A DNA stretch of 64,000 nt from Gambelia wislizenii (GCA_030847615.1 JAUMIR010000004.1:83359001-83423000), one strand, 5' to 3'. Numbered from the stretch's first letter, positions 46,383-57,860 are shown. Made by a program: numbers and translations. Notes: a model not told the origin generated them from the sequence alone.

Positions 46383-46444
46383 GTGACATTGCTCTCATTT
46401 GCTACAGAGTCAGAGCACACATTTCTAGACTACATCAAGGGCGG
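46383..46444 (+). CDS. CPNE5: copine exon: last C2B strand and start of the linker
   Basis: A 62-nt exon (acceptor TTTTCAAG ending at 46382, donor GTAAGT from 46445). It encodes VTLLSFATESEHTFLDYIKG and two bases of a following Gly codon. TFLDYIKGG precedes the copine vWA-like domain in known family members. It is the last copine exon found: the expected next exon (beginning with a sequence like TQINFTVAID) was looked for by eye down to 64000 and not seen, so the intron exceeds 17.5 kb. Confidence 0.9.
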
Positions 46445-47128
46445 GTAAGTAGACTCTCTAATGAGCTGAAACTTAATCAGAACAGAACAAAAGTACTGTT
46501 GGTTCGTAGTTGGCCATCTTAATTGAATTTAGGGATGCAACACCCCCCACCCCCACACAAAGTATCATTCCCATAGCTTCAGGGTGTCTTTGACCTCATA
46601 GGATGCTCAAGTTGTTACTTAAGCATTCAGTTGAGAAAATGTCCTGTCTGTGAGTGTGTTGATGCTGCTTTCATTTGTCATTGCCATCTTATGGGTGGAT
46701 GCTTTTGAAATCCTTTTAATCATTCAAAATTGTTGGAATGTTTAGTTCCTTGTGTTAACTCTCTTTTATTATGACTTGATAAATTTGTAGTTTTGTTTTA
46801 TATCATTTGACATTTTATTGCTGCACTCATAAACCACCTTGAGGGTTCTTTTGTCTTAGATAGCATCTTAGATAGCTAAATGCTCCCTGAAGATGTAGGT
46901 TCACAGTTTGAATGTATTCCTGGACTCTGCTTTGAATCTGAAAGCCCAGGTTTCTGTGGTAACCAGGCTTCTGTGGAGGCCAGGAGTGCTTTTGCATACT
47001 TAAAACCTGTGTACCAACTGTGCCCATTTCTTGAGACATCTGATCTGGCCACGGTGATACTTGCCTTGGTTACATCCCATTTGGACCACTGTACTCTATT
47101 TGGGGCTGCCTTTGAAGAATGTTCAAAA

Positions 47129-47353
47129 TGTGAAGTCGAAGGCTTTCATGGCCAGCATCCATAGGTTTTCTGTGGGTTTTTTTTTTCAGGCTGTGAGGCT
47201 GTGTTCCGGAAGAGTTTATTCCTGATGTTTCGTCTGCATCTGTGGCTGGCATCTTCAGAGAATGAAGATGCCAGCCACAGATGCAGGCAAAACATCAGGA
47301 ATAAACTCTTCCAGAACATGGCTTCATAGCCTGGAAGAAATCCACAGAAAACC
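47129..47353. mobile_element. inverted pair of Penelope terminal repeats, nested in LINE
   Basis: The left half (TGTGAAGTCGAAGGCTTTCA...GGCTGGCATCTTCAGAG) is the same terminus as 4017-4155; the right half repeats it in reverse orientation (GAAGATGCCAGCCACAGATG...CTTCCAGAACATGGC). The flanks AATGTTCAAAA (47118) and AATATTCACAAA (47354) look like a decayed target duplication of ~11 bp, matching where the host LINE is interrupted. Each half carries a hammerhead-like core. Confidence 0.7.
47195..47310. ncRNA. two opposed hammerhead-like cores
   Basis: - strand: TTCT, CTGAAGA (box 1, intact CUGANGA), GCCAGC...GCAGAC as weakened stem II, GAAA, CATC, AGGA (stem I with TTCT). + strand: ATGAAGA (box 1 with C3 changed), GCCAGC CACAGAT GCAGGC stem II, AAAA for GAAA, CATCAGGA. 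The - strand copy keeps both boxes. Minimal stem III, as reported for Penelope hammerheads. Confidence 0.5.
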
Positions 47354-48019
47354 AATATTCACAAACTTCAGCTGGTGCAAAGAGCGGCAGCCAGAGTGTT
47401 CATTGGGGCAAGTTGCAAGGACCATACAACTCCCCTGCTACAACAGCTCCACTGGCTGCCAGTTTGTTTATGGGCACAATTCAAATTCTGTTTATGAACT
47501 ATAAAGCCCTATATTACTTAGATCCAGGCTATCTGGCAGATTGTATTTCCTCATATGAGCCTGCCCTTGCTCTGAAATCCTTAGGAGAGGCCCTTCTCTC
47601 AGCCCCACAACCTTCACAGGAAAGACTGGTGGAAGTGTGAGATGGGGCTAGTGGTAGACTCTGGAACTCCCTTAGCAGGGACGCCAGATTGGCCCCCTCT
47701 TTGCTGTCCTTCAGTTGGCAAGGAAAGACCTTTTTATTTTGACAGGCTGCTAAAATACAAAGTTTTTAAAGACAAGTTTTTAAGAGGGTGCAGCATTGTT
47801 TTAAATAGAACTGTTTAAAATTGCTTTTTATATTTTTACCAGTATGTTTAATTTATTTTAATATTGTGAATAGATTAATTCCATTTTAATGCTCATTTTT
47901 TGTTTTTTGTTTTAGCTGTATTGTTATTACTTTAAATTGTAAACCTTCTTTTCCCAATTTTGGGGAAAAGGTAGGATAATAATAGTGAAAGAATAAAAGG
48001 AGACAGAGCACCACGTGCT

Positions 48020-48075
48020 ATCTGATGCTCAACGCATTTCGGCTTTAACACCAATTGGCCTTCTACAGGGGCTAT
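48020..48075 (-). ncRNA. hammerhead-like core in another repeat
   Basis: On the - strand: CCCCTGTAGAAGGCCAATTG, GTGTTAAAGCCGAAATGCG, TTGAGCATC. Box 1 would be CTGTAGA (consensus CUGANGA with A6 changed), stem II GGC...GCC, box 2 GAAA. The CTGAAGAAGGCC...CGAAACGCGT arrangement is, from memory, a common Penelope-type hammerhead. A degraded copy. Confidence 0.35.
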
Positions 48076-50176
48076 TCTAAAAACAAACAGAAACACATTT
48101 ACTGTGTGTATAATATTTGAGACAACACATAAACAACTCTTTTAAAAGCCTTTTGCTTTTAAATATTACAGCTTCTATTTGTTACGTCTTCATACACGGA
48201 CTTATGTGTGTAGGAATTAGAATTGTTGAGTTTCATAATATCTGTGTACAGCTGCTGTTACCTTACTACACAGCAGAGCTGGCAAATTGCCCAACACACA
48301 TTGCACGCCAATGAACATTGCAGACCAATGACAGGTCCTGGTGCACCTCAGGTACTCTTGCCGGTATTTCAATACAGATCTTCACAATTCACTAACAGGG
48401 TTTCTTCACGGTTCTGCTACTTAGCTAAGTATATGTACATTTACATTAAGTAAAAGATGATATAGCATTCTGGGTGGAGACTAATAAATAATAATAATTT
48501 ACCACCCCATTGACATGGAAACCACAGGTGCCACTGTTTGCATGACATTTGTTCTCTGATCCACTATACTGGCATTTCCTTGTCTGACAGGGGTGCATAC
48601 TTTTTCCCATATTCATAAAGACCTATATCTATATCTATATTTATCTAAACTCTCATTCCCTGGCTTTTTCAAGATTCATGAAGAAGGATCAGTATGTTCA
48701 GGGAACCAGGCAGATGGGAAGAGACTAAAAATTCTGGTGACTCAGGAAGGTACACAGCTTGCAGTACCATAATATATATCAGTGGTATCACATGCTAGTT
48801 CTGCTGGTGGAGCTGAGCATATTACTTATACTATCTGAGGCTGAGACTCTTAGCTGACAGATAATGTTTAAAAGATCACAAGAAAGAAAATGTGATGATT
48901 GCCAAGGGCCCAAAGGTCTCACCACAGAGTTATGGTGAGGTTGCATCCTCTTAGGGAGAATGATTGTTTAGGAAGCAACAAATAAAGTACAACAAAATAA
49001 AGCCCAGCTTTGGGGAAATGACTGGATTGGAACCAACATTAGTCATACTTTTACCCATTAAAATCAATGGGCTCATGACTAATGTAACTCCTGTTGATTT
49101 CAGTGAGCTTATATGAAAGTATGACTGATACTGAATTCCAGTCTACTATGGACAAGGCTGTTAAGTAGTTAACAACACACATGTACACAATAGGGAGGAA
49201 TACCTGTTTGTACTTGAAATGACACCAACCAGGAACTCCAAGCCTTCTGGCCAAATCCAGCCATCCTGGGGGCCCAATTCAACCTTCTGGGAGTCCCCAG
49301 ATCCCCACACCCCTATCCCCATGACACTATCATTTGACAATTTGTCAGGTTTTTAACACATCTTCCCATCCTAAAAAGCTGGAGTGCCTTTCCTAAGGCT
49401 TAGTGACTGGCAAAAAAAAAGCTTTAAGCTAAAATATGCTGGTATGTTTCATTCCTCCTGTCTCTTGCCTTTAGCCCCTCCCATCACTGGGATGTGACTG
49501 CTAAAAAACTCTCTAAATTGCATCTGGCCCTTGAGCTGAAGGAGGTTGCCCACCCTTGCATTGCCTACTTTTGTCATTCTTTGAATGGAGTGGGAAAGTT
49601 CTTTCTATTCATGGAAGTACCAGGTTCCCGTTGGGCCTCCATGCTAAAGGAAAAGAGCAGGCAGACATTTTCCCTATTTCTTCCTGCATTGCTTCTCAGT
49701 TTGCTCCAGAGGGTCACCCAACCCTACAGAGGTTGCAGGATGAAGGAGGACTTGGAAAATTGCCTCTCCCCTCCCTTCCCTACAGTGCAAGTAGGTCTTT
49801 GCTAAGTGCCACTCTGGAGCTGCTCCAGTATAACTAAGGCTGGAGCCTTCCTACAATTAAATAGGACATCCTGAGGAAGAAAATATTTAGGACATAAATT
49901 AATGAAGGGTACAAGACATGATCCCCGTGAAGAATGATGTAGATTAGGAGAGCTTATATCAGCAATATATTTTGTAGTCATCTCACAGGAGAAAGCTTTA
50001 CTGCTCCCTATTCCTCCTGCATCCAAAAAGAATATTTGACACAGGAGGGGTGTGAAATAGCTTCTAAACGTTCATTCAAAAAGAACAAAGAAAAATGCAA
50101 ATCAGTTCCTCAGTGCTGAAGGCTAAAGCTACTTTTCTGGTGTAGACCTGACCTTGTCATAATACATTGCTGAAGC

Positions 50177-51039
50177 AATGAAGCAATGAAATCTGAATTA
50201 GTGGAACTACTGATACTATTGATATTATTTGATACCAGTACTTGACATTACTGCTTATATGAAATTGAAACTACTGACATTGATGGTATTACTAAAAATC
50301 TAGCTGAAACTAGATAAGTAAGTACTGCTAACATTGACATTGCTGACTGATATAACAAGTATTGACAAGTCAATTTTGACAGATGACCGTTGAGCATAAC
50401 CGAATTTGAATTTGCTGATTGGTAAAATGAGGAATTTGCTGATACTATTGATATATACTTCAAATTATATGAGATTGCTATTCTGATATTATTATCTATC
50501 TGGCACTGAATGTTACTGGAATTTATTATTGGATATCTAGCAGTGAAACTGTGTTAAGTGGATACTGATAATATTGATTTCACACTGATTTGATATTATT
50601 GATAAGGGGAATCTGACAAGTGAATAATACTGAGTATTATTGAGACTCAACAACTGACAACAAATTATACTATCTAATTGATAATTGATATTTGATAATT
50701 GATAATTCCTCAGATTGTATTATTTGGTACTGACAATATTGATTAGAAATCATTGGCATTGTTTGACCCCATTATCTGACATTTTTGAGTACCTCAAGTG
50801 TTGGTAATAGTAATAGTACTGATATTATCGACGCCACTGATATTATTGACAGTACTATCTGATACTTATCTAGTATTCAGCTGAACAGGGACTGGAAGGA
50901 GAAAAAAAAGTAATTGTGTGTTACACTTCCGGAAAAAATACAAAAACAAAAAAGGTAAAGGAAGAAGAAAGAGGTTTATACACATCTGAGGTGAAGAGAG
51001 AAAGTAATAGGAAAAAAGTAATTTACTCAACTTGGTAAA
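50177..51039 (+). promoter_or_regulatory. L1 5' UTR made of degenerate TGATATTATTGA-type words
   Basis: About 860 bp in which short words such as GATATTATTGAT, TTGACATTG, CTGATACTATTGATAT and TGATAATTGATAATT recur many times without a fixed period, giving a strongly AT-rich stretch up to about 50880. From there to 51039 it is purine-rich (GGAGAAAAAAAAGTAATTG, GAAGAAGAAAGAGG). L1 5' UTRs normally hold the internal promoter; function here is inferred from position. Confidence 0.55.
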
Positions 51040-52012
51040 ATGAGGAAAACAACACAAACAACCCTACAGACTACAAGGAGACCTTCTATTGAAGCAAATC
51101 AGTCAGGTCAAGGATCAATCCTGGAAGAAATAAGATCAATGAGAGAAGAACTCCGTGAAATGAAAGCAGATTTGAAACATGAAATGAGAAGAGAGCTCAA
51201 GGCAATCAGAGAATCCTTAGATAAAGTGGCAGAGGACTCAAAAAAATTAAATGAAAAAGTAAATACATTGAACTCTAAAGTGGAAAGTTTGGAGAAAAGG
51301 GCAGACTCCCTGGAAGAAAGTAAAGAGAAAGATTTGGATGATCAAGTGCTCCAAGAGTTGAAGTGGAGAGAAAATTGTCTTAAGAGGACTAAAAGAACAA
51401 CGAGAGGAAGATCTTTATAAATTGCTGATACCAAAATTGGCTAAATTCATGGGAAAGACAAAAACTCAATTCAAGCAAGAAATTGATAACATATACATAA
51501 TTCCCTCAAAAATAGCTAAGCAAAAGAAACTACTGAGGGACATAGTAGTATATTTTGTAAGAAAAAGAATAAGAGACCTATTTTTACCAAAAAAAATTGA
51601 GCAAAAATTTGAAATCAAAGGCAGCAATATCATACTATTCAAGGATATTCCCACAAGGATTCTTAAGAAAAGAAGACTATACAGACCTCTAGCGGAACAA
51701 CTCAGACAAAACGGTATTAGATTCAAATGGGATAAACTTGAGGGAATCTCCTTTAGGTTCAAGCAAAGGTCTTTCAGAATCAATTCTGAAGCAAAAATAA
51801 AAGATTTTCTGAGTAAATATAAGAAATACCTCAGACAAACCCACAGTGATGATCGAGAACCAAAAGGACAAAGAAAAGAAACAGAAGACTTAGACTTTGA
51901 AGCAAGAGGTGATCGGGGAGGAGAGGAAGAGGAAGAAGAAAAAGAAGAACTGGAGAGAGAATTACAGCAGGAAGGAAAAGAAGAGGAAGAGCAGCAGGAG
52001 GAGGAAATATAA
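51040..52012 (+). pseudogene. L1 ORF1 protein, frameshifted
   Basis: ORF1p is the RNA-binding chaperone of L1 particles. The first frame (51040-51420) begins MRKTTQTTLQTTRRPS and is mostly coiled coil (MREELREMKADLKHEMRREL, LNEKVNTLNSKVESLEK). The second frame (51422-52012; the same protein is readable from about 51378) carries the RRM and C-terminal domain: LIPKLAKFMGKTKTQ, FKDIPTRILKKRRLYRPLAE, IRFKWDKLEGISFRFKQ. It ends in an unusual acidic tail (EEEEEEKEEL..., EEEEQQEEEI) after position ~150. A small deletion/insertion near 51375-51385 separates the two. An antisense 201-codon frame is only its shadow. Confidence 0.85.
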
Positions 52013-52078
52013 ATTATTAAAGAAGGGAGAAATATAAAAGAAAACAACAACAATTTCCTATAAGCATCCACATTCGAG

Positions 52079-55000
52079 ATGAAAAATTCTCATACAAAAA
52101 GTAAAATGAAGTCTAAAATTTTAACTTGGAACGTGAAGGGGTTAAACTCCCCAGAAAAAAGGAAAAATATATTCCATTTCCTGAGCAAAAACAAATATGA
52201 GGCAATCTGCCTACAGGAAACACACATAAAAAAACAAAATACAAACCTTTTAAGAAATAAGAAATTGGGCAATGAATATGTCTCAGCCAATAAAAACAAG
52301 AAAAGAGGTGTAGTGATCTACGTAAACAACAGATTACATGCGAAGGAATTATATAATGACCCAGAGGGCCAATTTCTGATAATTGAAACTAACATACAAA
52401 ATTAAAAAATCCTGATTCTTGGTCTTTATGCACCTTTAGGAGAGAAAAGTATTTTCTATAAAACGATATTGGAGAAGATCTTGGAATTTGACCATGAACG
52501 AATGATATTGTGCGGTGACTGGAATGGGGTAATTTCGCCGTCACTTGACAGGAAATCCTTGAAGAAGATAAAAGGGCAAGGGAAATTACCCAAGTCTTTT
52601 GACTCCTTAATGAATAATTTATCTCTGGTCGAGGCATGGCGTCTGAAATATAATGATGCAAGGGACTACACCTTTTACTCAGAGAGCCAAGAATCCTTTT
52701 CAAGAATTGACTTTTTCCTGATTTCAAAGAACATTGCAAATACAATTCATAATGTTGAAACTTTACCTAAAATCTGGTCAGACCATAACCCGGTTTTATT
52801 GGAATTGAAAGATAGAAATAAACCAGAATTATTTTGGCGATTAAACAACAACTTACTACAAAAAGAAGAAATCCTACAGAGAGCAAGGAAAGAAATCAAA
52901 TGGTGTTTTGAAACAAATATGAATTCTGAGACAGATGTGAACATAATATGGGACGCCTTCAAAGCAGTAATGATGGGTTTCTTTATACAACAGAATGCAA
53001 TCTTACGAAGAAAGAAACAAGAAAGATTAGAAAAGCTTAAAGATGAAATTAGACACAGAGAAATCAAACTACAACAGGATTCGGCAAACAAGGACTTACT
53101 ACGAGAATTAAAAATTCTTCAGGAACAAGTGACAGCAGTTACAATGGACGAGATTAAGTTGAAATTGCAGTATATAAAACAGAAAAATTTTGAGCAATTG
53201 AATAAACCGGGAAAATGGCTTGCATATCAGTTGAGAAAACAAAAAGAAAAGAATTGCATTTCCAGAATTAAACTAGGAGAGCAAATACATTCAGATCAAA
53301 ATACAATAAAAAGGATTTTCAAGAAATACTACACATCCTTGTATCAAAGTCAGAAGAAGAGCCAAATAGGTGTCCAATCGTTTCTGGGAAGTAAACTATT
53401 TCCAGAATGTTCAGAGCATCAAAAAGGAATATTAAACCACCCGATAACAGTGGCAGAAATCAGTGATGCTATCAGAAAATTAAAGGATGGAAAGGCGCCT
53501 GGCCCAGATGGCTTCACTACTAAATTCTATAAAACAATGGAAGACCAAATAATTCTACCATTTAAAAAAAATGCTGGATGCTATCAATATGGGCTTATAT
53601 CCAAGATCATGGGAAGAGGCGAACATCATACTTATACCTAAGGAAGATAAAGATCTGTTGGAACCTAAAAATTATCGCCCTATATCTCTATTAAATGTAG
53701 ACGACAAAGTCTTTGAGGCCATATTGGCAGACAGATTGAAAAAAGTCCTTAAAGATTGGATAAGCAAAGATCAATGGGGGTTTCTCCCTGACAGAAATAT
53801 GAAGGGCAATATTAGACACATCTTAAACCTAATTGATTACCATGAAAGACACAAAGATAAAGGTCTGGCCTTGATATTTATTGATTTAGAAAAGGCATTT
53901 GACAATGTAAAATGGATTACATTAATGGAAATTTTGAAGAAGATAGGAGCTGGCCAAACGTTTTATCAATTGGATTGAATCCATATATCAAAGGCAAAAT
54001 GCTAGAATAGTAATTAATGGAGAAAAAAATGAAGAAATACAAATACTGAAGGGTATGAGGCAAAGTTGCCCTCTTTCGCCATTGCTGTTTCTGCTTGTTA
54101 TGGAACTACTAAGCATAAAGATAAACCAAGAAGATAAGATTAAGGGAATCAGAATTAAAAAATACAGATTTAAGCTAAGGATGTATGCAGATGACTTAGT
54201 AATATCACTGGGTGATCCACAAGAAGAGGTTTCATATATGATGGACATATTTAAAAATGTTGAGAATCTGACTGGGTTGAAAATCAATAAAGAGAAAATG
54301 ATGATTTTGACAAAAAATATGTCAAAAAAAGAAGAAGCTCTTTTAGGATCTGAAACAGGATTTAAATTAGCGAGCCGGGTGAAATGTTTGGGCATTAATC
54401 TTACGAATAGAAACTCAAACCTTTTTGAAAATAATTACAAAAAAATTTGGATGCAAGTGAAAAAAGACATGGCTAATTGGCAGAATTTACATTTGTCCCT
54501 GTTGGGATGAATTAGTGCTATTAAAATGAATATTCTGCCAAGATTAATATTTCTGTTCCAATCAATCCCAATAACCCTGTCACAAAAGGTGTTTAAAGAC
54601 TGGCAGTCTGACCTATCTAAATTTATCTGGTCAGGAAAAAAAACCAGAATAAAAATGAAAGTATTACAGGACGCCAAAGAAAGAGGAAGCTTAGGATTGC
54701 CGAACTTAAGGTTATACTATGAAACCTCATGCCTAACATGGATTCGAGAATGGGTGATGCTAGAAAATGAGAAACTCTTGACGATTGAGGGCGAGGGTAA
54801 CCGTTACAGCTGGCATGCATATCTCTTTTACAACAAAGATAAAATAAATAGTTTCATGACAACTGTCTTAGAAGTGCGTTGCTTAAAAGTTGGAAGAAGG
54901 TACAGAACAGATTATTCTCCCAAATTCCTACATGGGCCTCACCACACGAAGCATTTTATAACAAAGAAGGGATACCAACATGCCAATGGTTAAGATATTA

Positions 55001-55860
55001 TGATATTTTAAACATAAGGGACGACTATCATGTAATGAAGTCACAGGAGGAGATGAAAAGCAACAATCTTGAATGCCATTGGTATTTATATAGACAGTTG
55101 AAAGAAAGATATAAAATGGACTGCAAATTATCAGGGATTACAACAAAAAAAATCAGAGTGGGAGGTCATAGTAGATGTTGGTAATAAGAATATGATAACT
55201 AGATTCTATAACCTGTTGCTGAAATGGGATACAGAAGAAGAAATTATAAAAACAAACATGATTGCCTGGGCCCAAAACATAGGGCACCCAATTGAATTTG
55301 AAAACTGGAAAAAATTATGGACAATTCAGATGAAAAGATCTTTAAGCCAAAATATAAGAGGGAACATATATAAAATGTATTTTCACTGGTATCTTTCACC
55401 TCATAAATTGGCAATGATGTACAAAGGTGCTAACGGCTCCTGTTGGAAATGTGGAGAAAAAACTGGAACGTTCTACCATACATGGTGGAACTGCAAAGAA
55501 GCTGCAAAATTTTGGAAAAATGTTAAATACACTATCGACGAAATCCTCCAGATTGATATCCCATGGAAACCTGAGACGTTCCTACTAGGTATGGTGGATG
55601 GAAGGATAGAAAAGGATCATGGAAAACCCCTTTTCTATATGATAGTGACAGCCAGGCTAACCTTTGCTAAGGTTTGGAAACAGAAAGACTGCCCCACAGT
55701 GGAAGATTGGTTAACAAAACTTTATGAAATCATGCATATGGATCAATTAACTATGAGACTAAAAGAGAAAACAATGGAGAATTATATAAAAGACTGGTCA
55801 GCGGTATCATCATATTTTGCAAATAAATGGAGCGGTATGGCAAGATTGCAACAAATTTGA
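52079..55860 (+). pseudogene. L1 ORF2: endonuclease, reverse transcriptase, Cys-rich end; broken
   Basis: Domains in order: APE-type endonuclease (ILTWNVKGLN, CLQETHIKK, GDWNGVISP, WSDHNPVLLEL), reverse transcriptase (DGKAPGPDGFTTKFYK, NYRPISLLNVDDKVFEAILA, FIDLEKAFDNVKW, RQSCPLSPLLF, YADDLVIS with the catalytic aspartates), and a C-terminal knuckle CWKCGEKTGTFYHTWWNC (C-x2-C-x8-H-x4-C). Lesions by reading: in-frame TAA at 52403; frameshift in an A8 run near 53562-53569; frameshift near 53960; in-frame TGA at 54508 (probably CGA to TGA); frameshift near 54875; frameshift in an A8 run near 55147. All key motifs are otherwise present. Confidence 0.92.
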
Positions 55861-56041
55861 GGAAAACAGAAGACAAAAAAAAAAAATCAAAGCATAAACT
55901 CACTGATTTCCTAGGGCTAGGATTAAACTTGTATATTTAGGGGAATTGCCATAGTATCCGGAGTGATTCTGACTACATTTTAAATATGAGACAATAGTTC
56001 AGATAAGCTAGGGTGGAAGCTTGACTAAAATTTAAAACTAA
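55861..56041 (+). other. L1 3' UTR
   Basis: Follows the ORF2 stop, starts with GGAAAACAGAAGACAAAAAA and ends CTAAAATTTAAAACTAA immediately before the second target-duplication copy. No AATAAA signal was noted in it. Confidence 0.7.
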
Positions 56042-56241
56042 ATAATACATTGCTGAAGCCAATGTTCAGAGCATCTATAGTTGGGGAGTACAAATAGGAT
56101 TTGCAACAAAATGTTGCAGCATGGGGGGGGCTCCTATTCAAAATTATTCTTTCTTTATTGTTGCCTTCCCACTCCAACCTATGTTCTGGATCCTTCAGCA
56201 GTTAATCAACATCTTATGACCACTGAGAAAGTTCAGTCTTA

Positions 56242-56825
56242 GGGCTTGTCTACACAGGTAATAAAACCCATGCTCACCCTGTATTTGTGGCACAGTTGAC
56301 ACACAACATTTTCACTGGGGTTTCTTCAGGAAACTCCAGATCTGTAAGATTCATGGTTTGCTCTACATTTTAGGGGAAAACCTGGATTTGGGGCCATGCA
56401 GCGGCCAAGGATTGGCTCTGGAGCAAAGCCAGGGAGGGACTTCCAGTGGACAGGACTCTGTTCTGGAGCTTTTTAAACATATTTTATTTTATTTTTTGAT
56501 TGTGCACATATCTGAATAAGCGTATCTCTGCTTATACAGTAATCCAATACTGTGGGACCGTGTTTATTCACATGTATGACCAAACAGAAAAAAAAAAACA
56601 ACAGAGCAGCCCCAGCCATGTGGCCAGAACTAGTATGATGTATAGGACTCGGGATCATCATAGGGCTGCCATTTTACTCCAATGTGGATTATAGTGTGGT
56701 GGGATACTCCAATCTGTAATTAGACAAGTCCAGTGCATGTGGCATTTATGGGGTTGCTGCGGATTGAAGAAATCCGCCATGGCTACAAGGCAGGTACAGG
56801 GTTTCCCGCCAGTGTAGACAAACCC
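56242..56825. mobile_element. DNA element, GGGCTTGTCTAC family, TTA duplication
   Basis: The left end GGGCTTGTCTACACAGGTAA and right end (reverse complement) GGGTTTGTCTACACTGGCGG are inverted; TTA flanks at 56239-56241 and 56826-56828. It is the best-preserved member of this family in the window and lies ~180 bp after the L1. Non-coding. Confidence 0.8.
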
Positions 56826-57813
56826 TTAATTGGGCTGTTAAGATAGGAGTGCCTCTTTGGAATTCTTTTCTAAGGGTTTTTTTGCGGGGAGGTGGGTGGG
56901 AGATGGGAACTATGAAATTCATGGGGTCACCATAAGTTGTAAACTTTGGGAGTCCCCTGAGCCTGCTGATTCCTGCCTCATTTCCACAGACTGTGCTCTT
57001 TGGACTACATATGAAAAGCCTGTCAGAAAATGCAGGTGGCTGTTAGTACATACGGTGATTTCCAGGCTGAGCGGAATACTAGCCTTTATTTAGACATTAG
57101 ACACAGTTAGACATTAGGCAAGACACTTACTCCCTAATATGAATAAGCATGTACTGTATTGCCATAACTTACATAGTAGCTATTCCTAGGGCATGCATTC
57201 TCATTCTGCCAAAGCTAGTGTTTGGAAAAAAATCTTTTTCAACTACAACCCCGGAAATCCCACAGTTTGCATGGCCAGTGGTCGTGTTGGCTGGGGCATT
57301 TCCTGGAAACTGTAGCCCAGGGGGGAAAGGAACTTTCCCAAGCTCTGGCAAGGGCACAAAGTGCCCAGTTCTGAAAAGAATTCATCAGAGATAAATTTGC
57401 TGCTCCTGAGAGGTAACAGACTGTAGAAATCAATACAAGTTCATTCAGAGCACTTAACAGCAACAGTCAGGTGGTTGTTTGCCCATTATAAACTTGTCAG
57501 AAGTGAATCCTAAAAGGGCAAGATTTTGATTGGATTAAAAAGCATTCAGACTGCAGAGAATTCTTAGGCTGGTTCAGCAACACACTTGGTGGAGCCTGTT
57601 AGCTCCACAAGGAGGGAGCTGGTGACTCTGATGTCAGTGGGGTAGTAAATCTGCTCTTGGTTTCCCTTTCAACTTTAAAGCAGTCATCCAAGGCACTGGA
57701 CCTTTAGCATTTTGGATAGCTCCTTTATTTAAAGTTCACGTGAAAAGCTGGAGTGGATTCGCCACATCACTGACACTAGACTCATCAGTCTCCACTGCTT
57801 ATCCCCCTTAGAT

Positions 57814-57817
<4 letters not shown>

Positions 57818-57855
<38 letters not shown>

Positions 57856-57860
57856 GTAAT
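57818..57860. repeat. (AAT)n microsatellite at a repeat tail
   Basis: About 13 AAT units, directly followed by AGTAATTTATACCCCGCTTT and AGAGCGGCTTACAA, the antisense 3' tail of a LINE/SINE (to ~57905). The microsatellite therefore probably grew from that tail. Confidence 0.9.

Larger units (their letters stand above)
46880..47997 (+). mobile_element. CR1/L2-clade LINE 3' fragment with nested insertion
   Basis: The sense strand has DLATVILALVTSHLDHCTLF, then after the insertion KLQLVQRAAARVF and LLQQLHWLPVCLWAQFK, the typical C-terminal reverse-transcriptase motif of CR1/L2-like LINEs (HALVTSRLDYCN..., QLVQNAAAR, LHWLPV...FK). It ends with TTAATTCCATTTTAATGCTC and AAAAGGTAGGATAATAATAG. A Penelope terminal repeat (47129-47353) interrupts it. 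Frames are broken. Confidence 0.7.
50159..56059 (+). mobile_element. complete L1 LINE insertion with 18-bp target duplication
   Basis: The perfect repeats ATAATACATTGCTGAAGC at 50159-50176 and 56042-56059 bound a 5.87-kb insertion holding a 5' UTR, ORF1 (51040-52012), ORF2 (52079-55860) and a ~180-bp 3' UTR. The layout and domains are those of vertebrate L1. The 3' end has only a short A-rich tail (CTAAAATTTAAAACTAA), although a 12-A run occurs at about 55877-55888. Both ORFs are interrupted, so it is probably not autonomous, yet the duplication is intact, which argues for moderate age. Confidence 0.9.

Noticed and set aside
51466..52071. 201-codon antisense frame rich in serine
   Set aside because: Shadow of the L1 ORF1 second half; the serine run is the complement of the Glu-coding GAA/GAG repeats.
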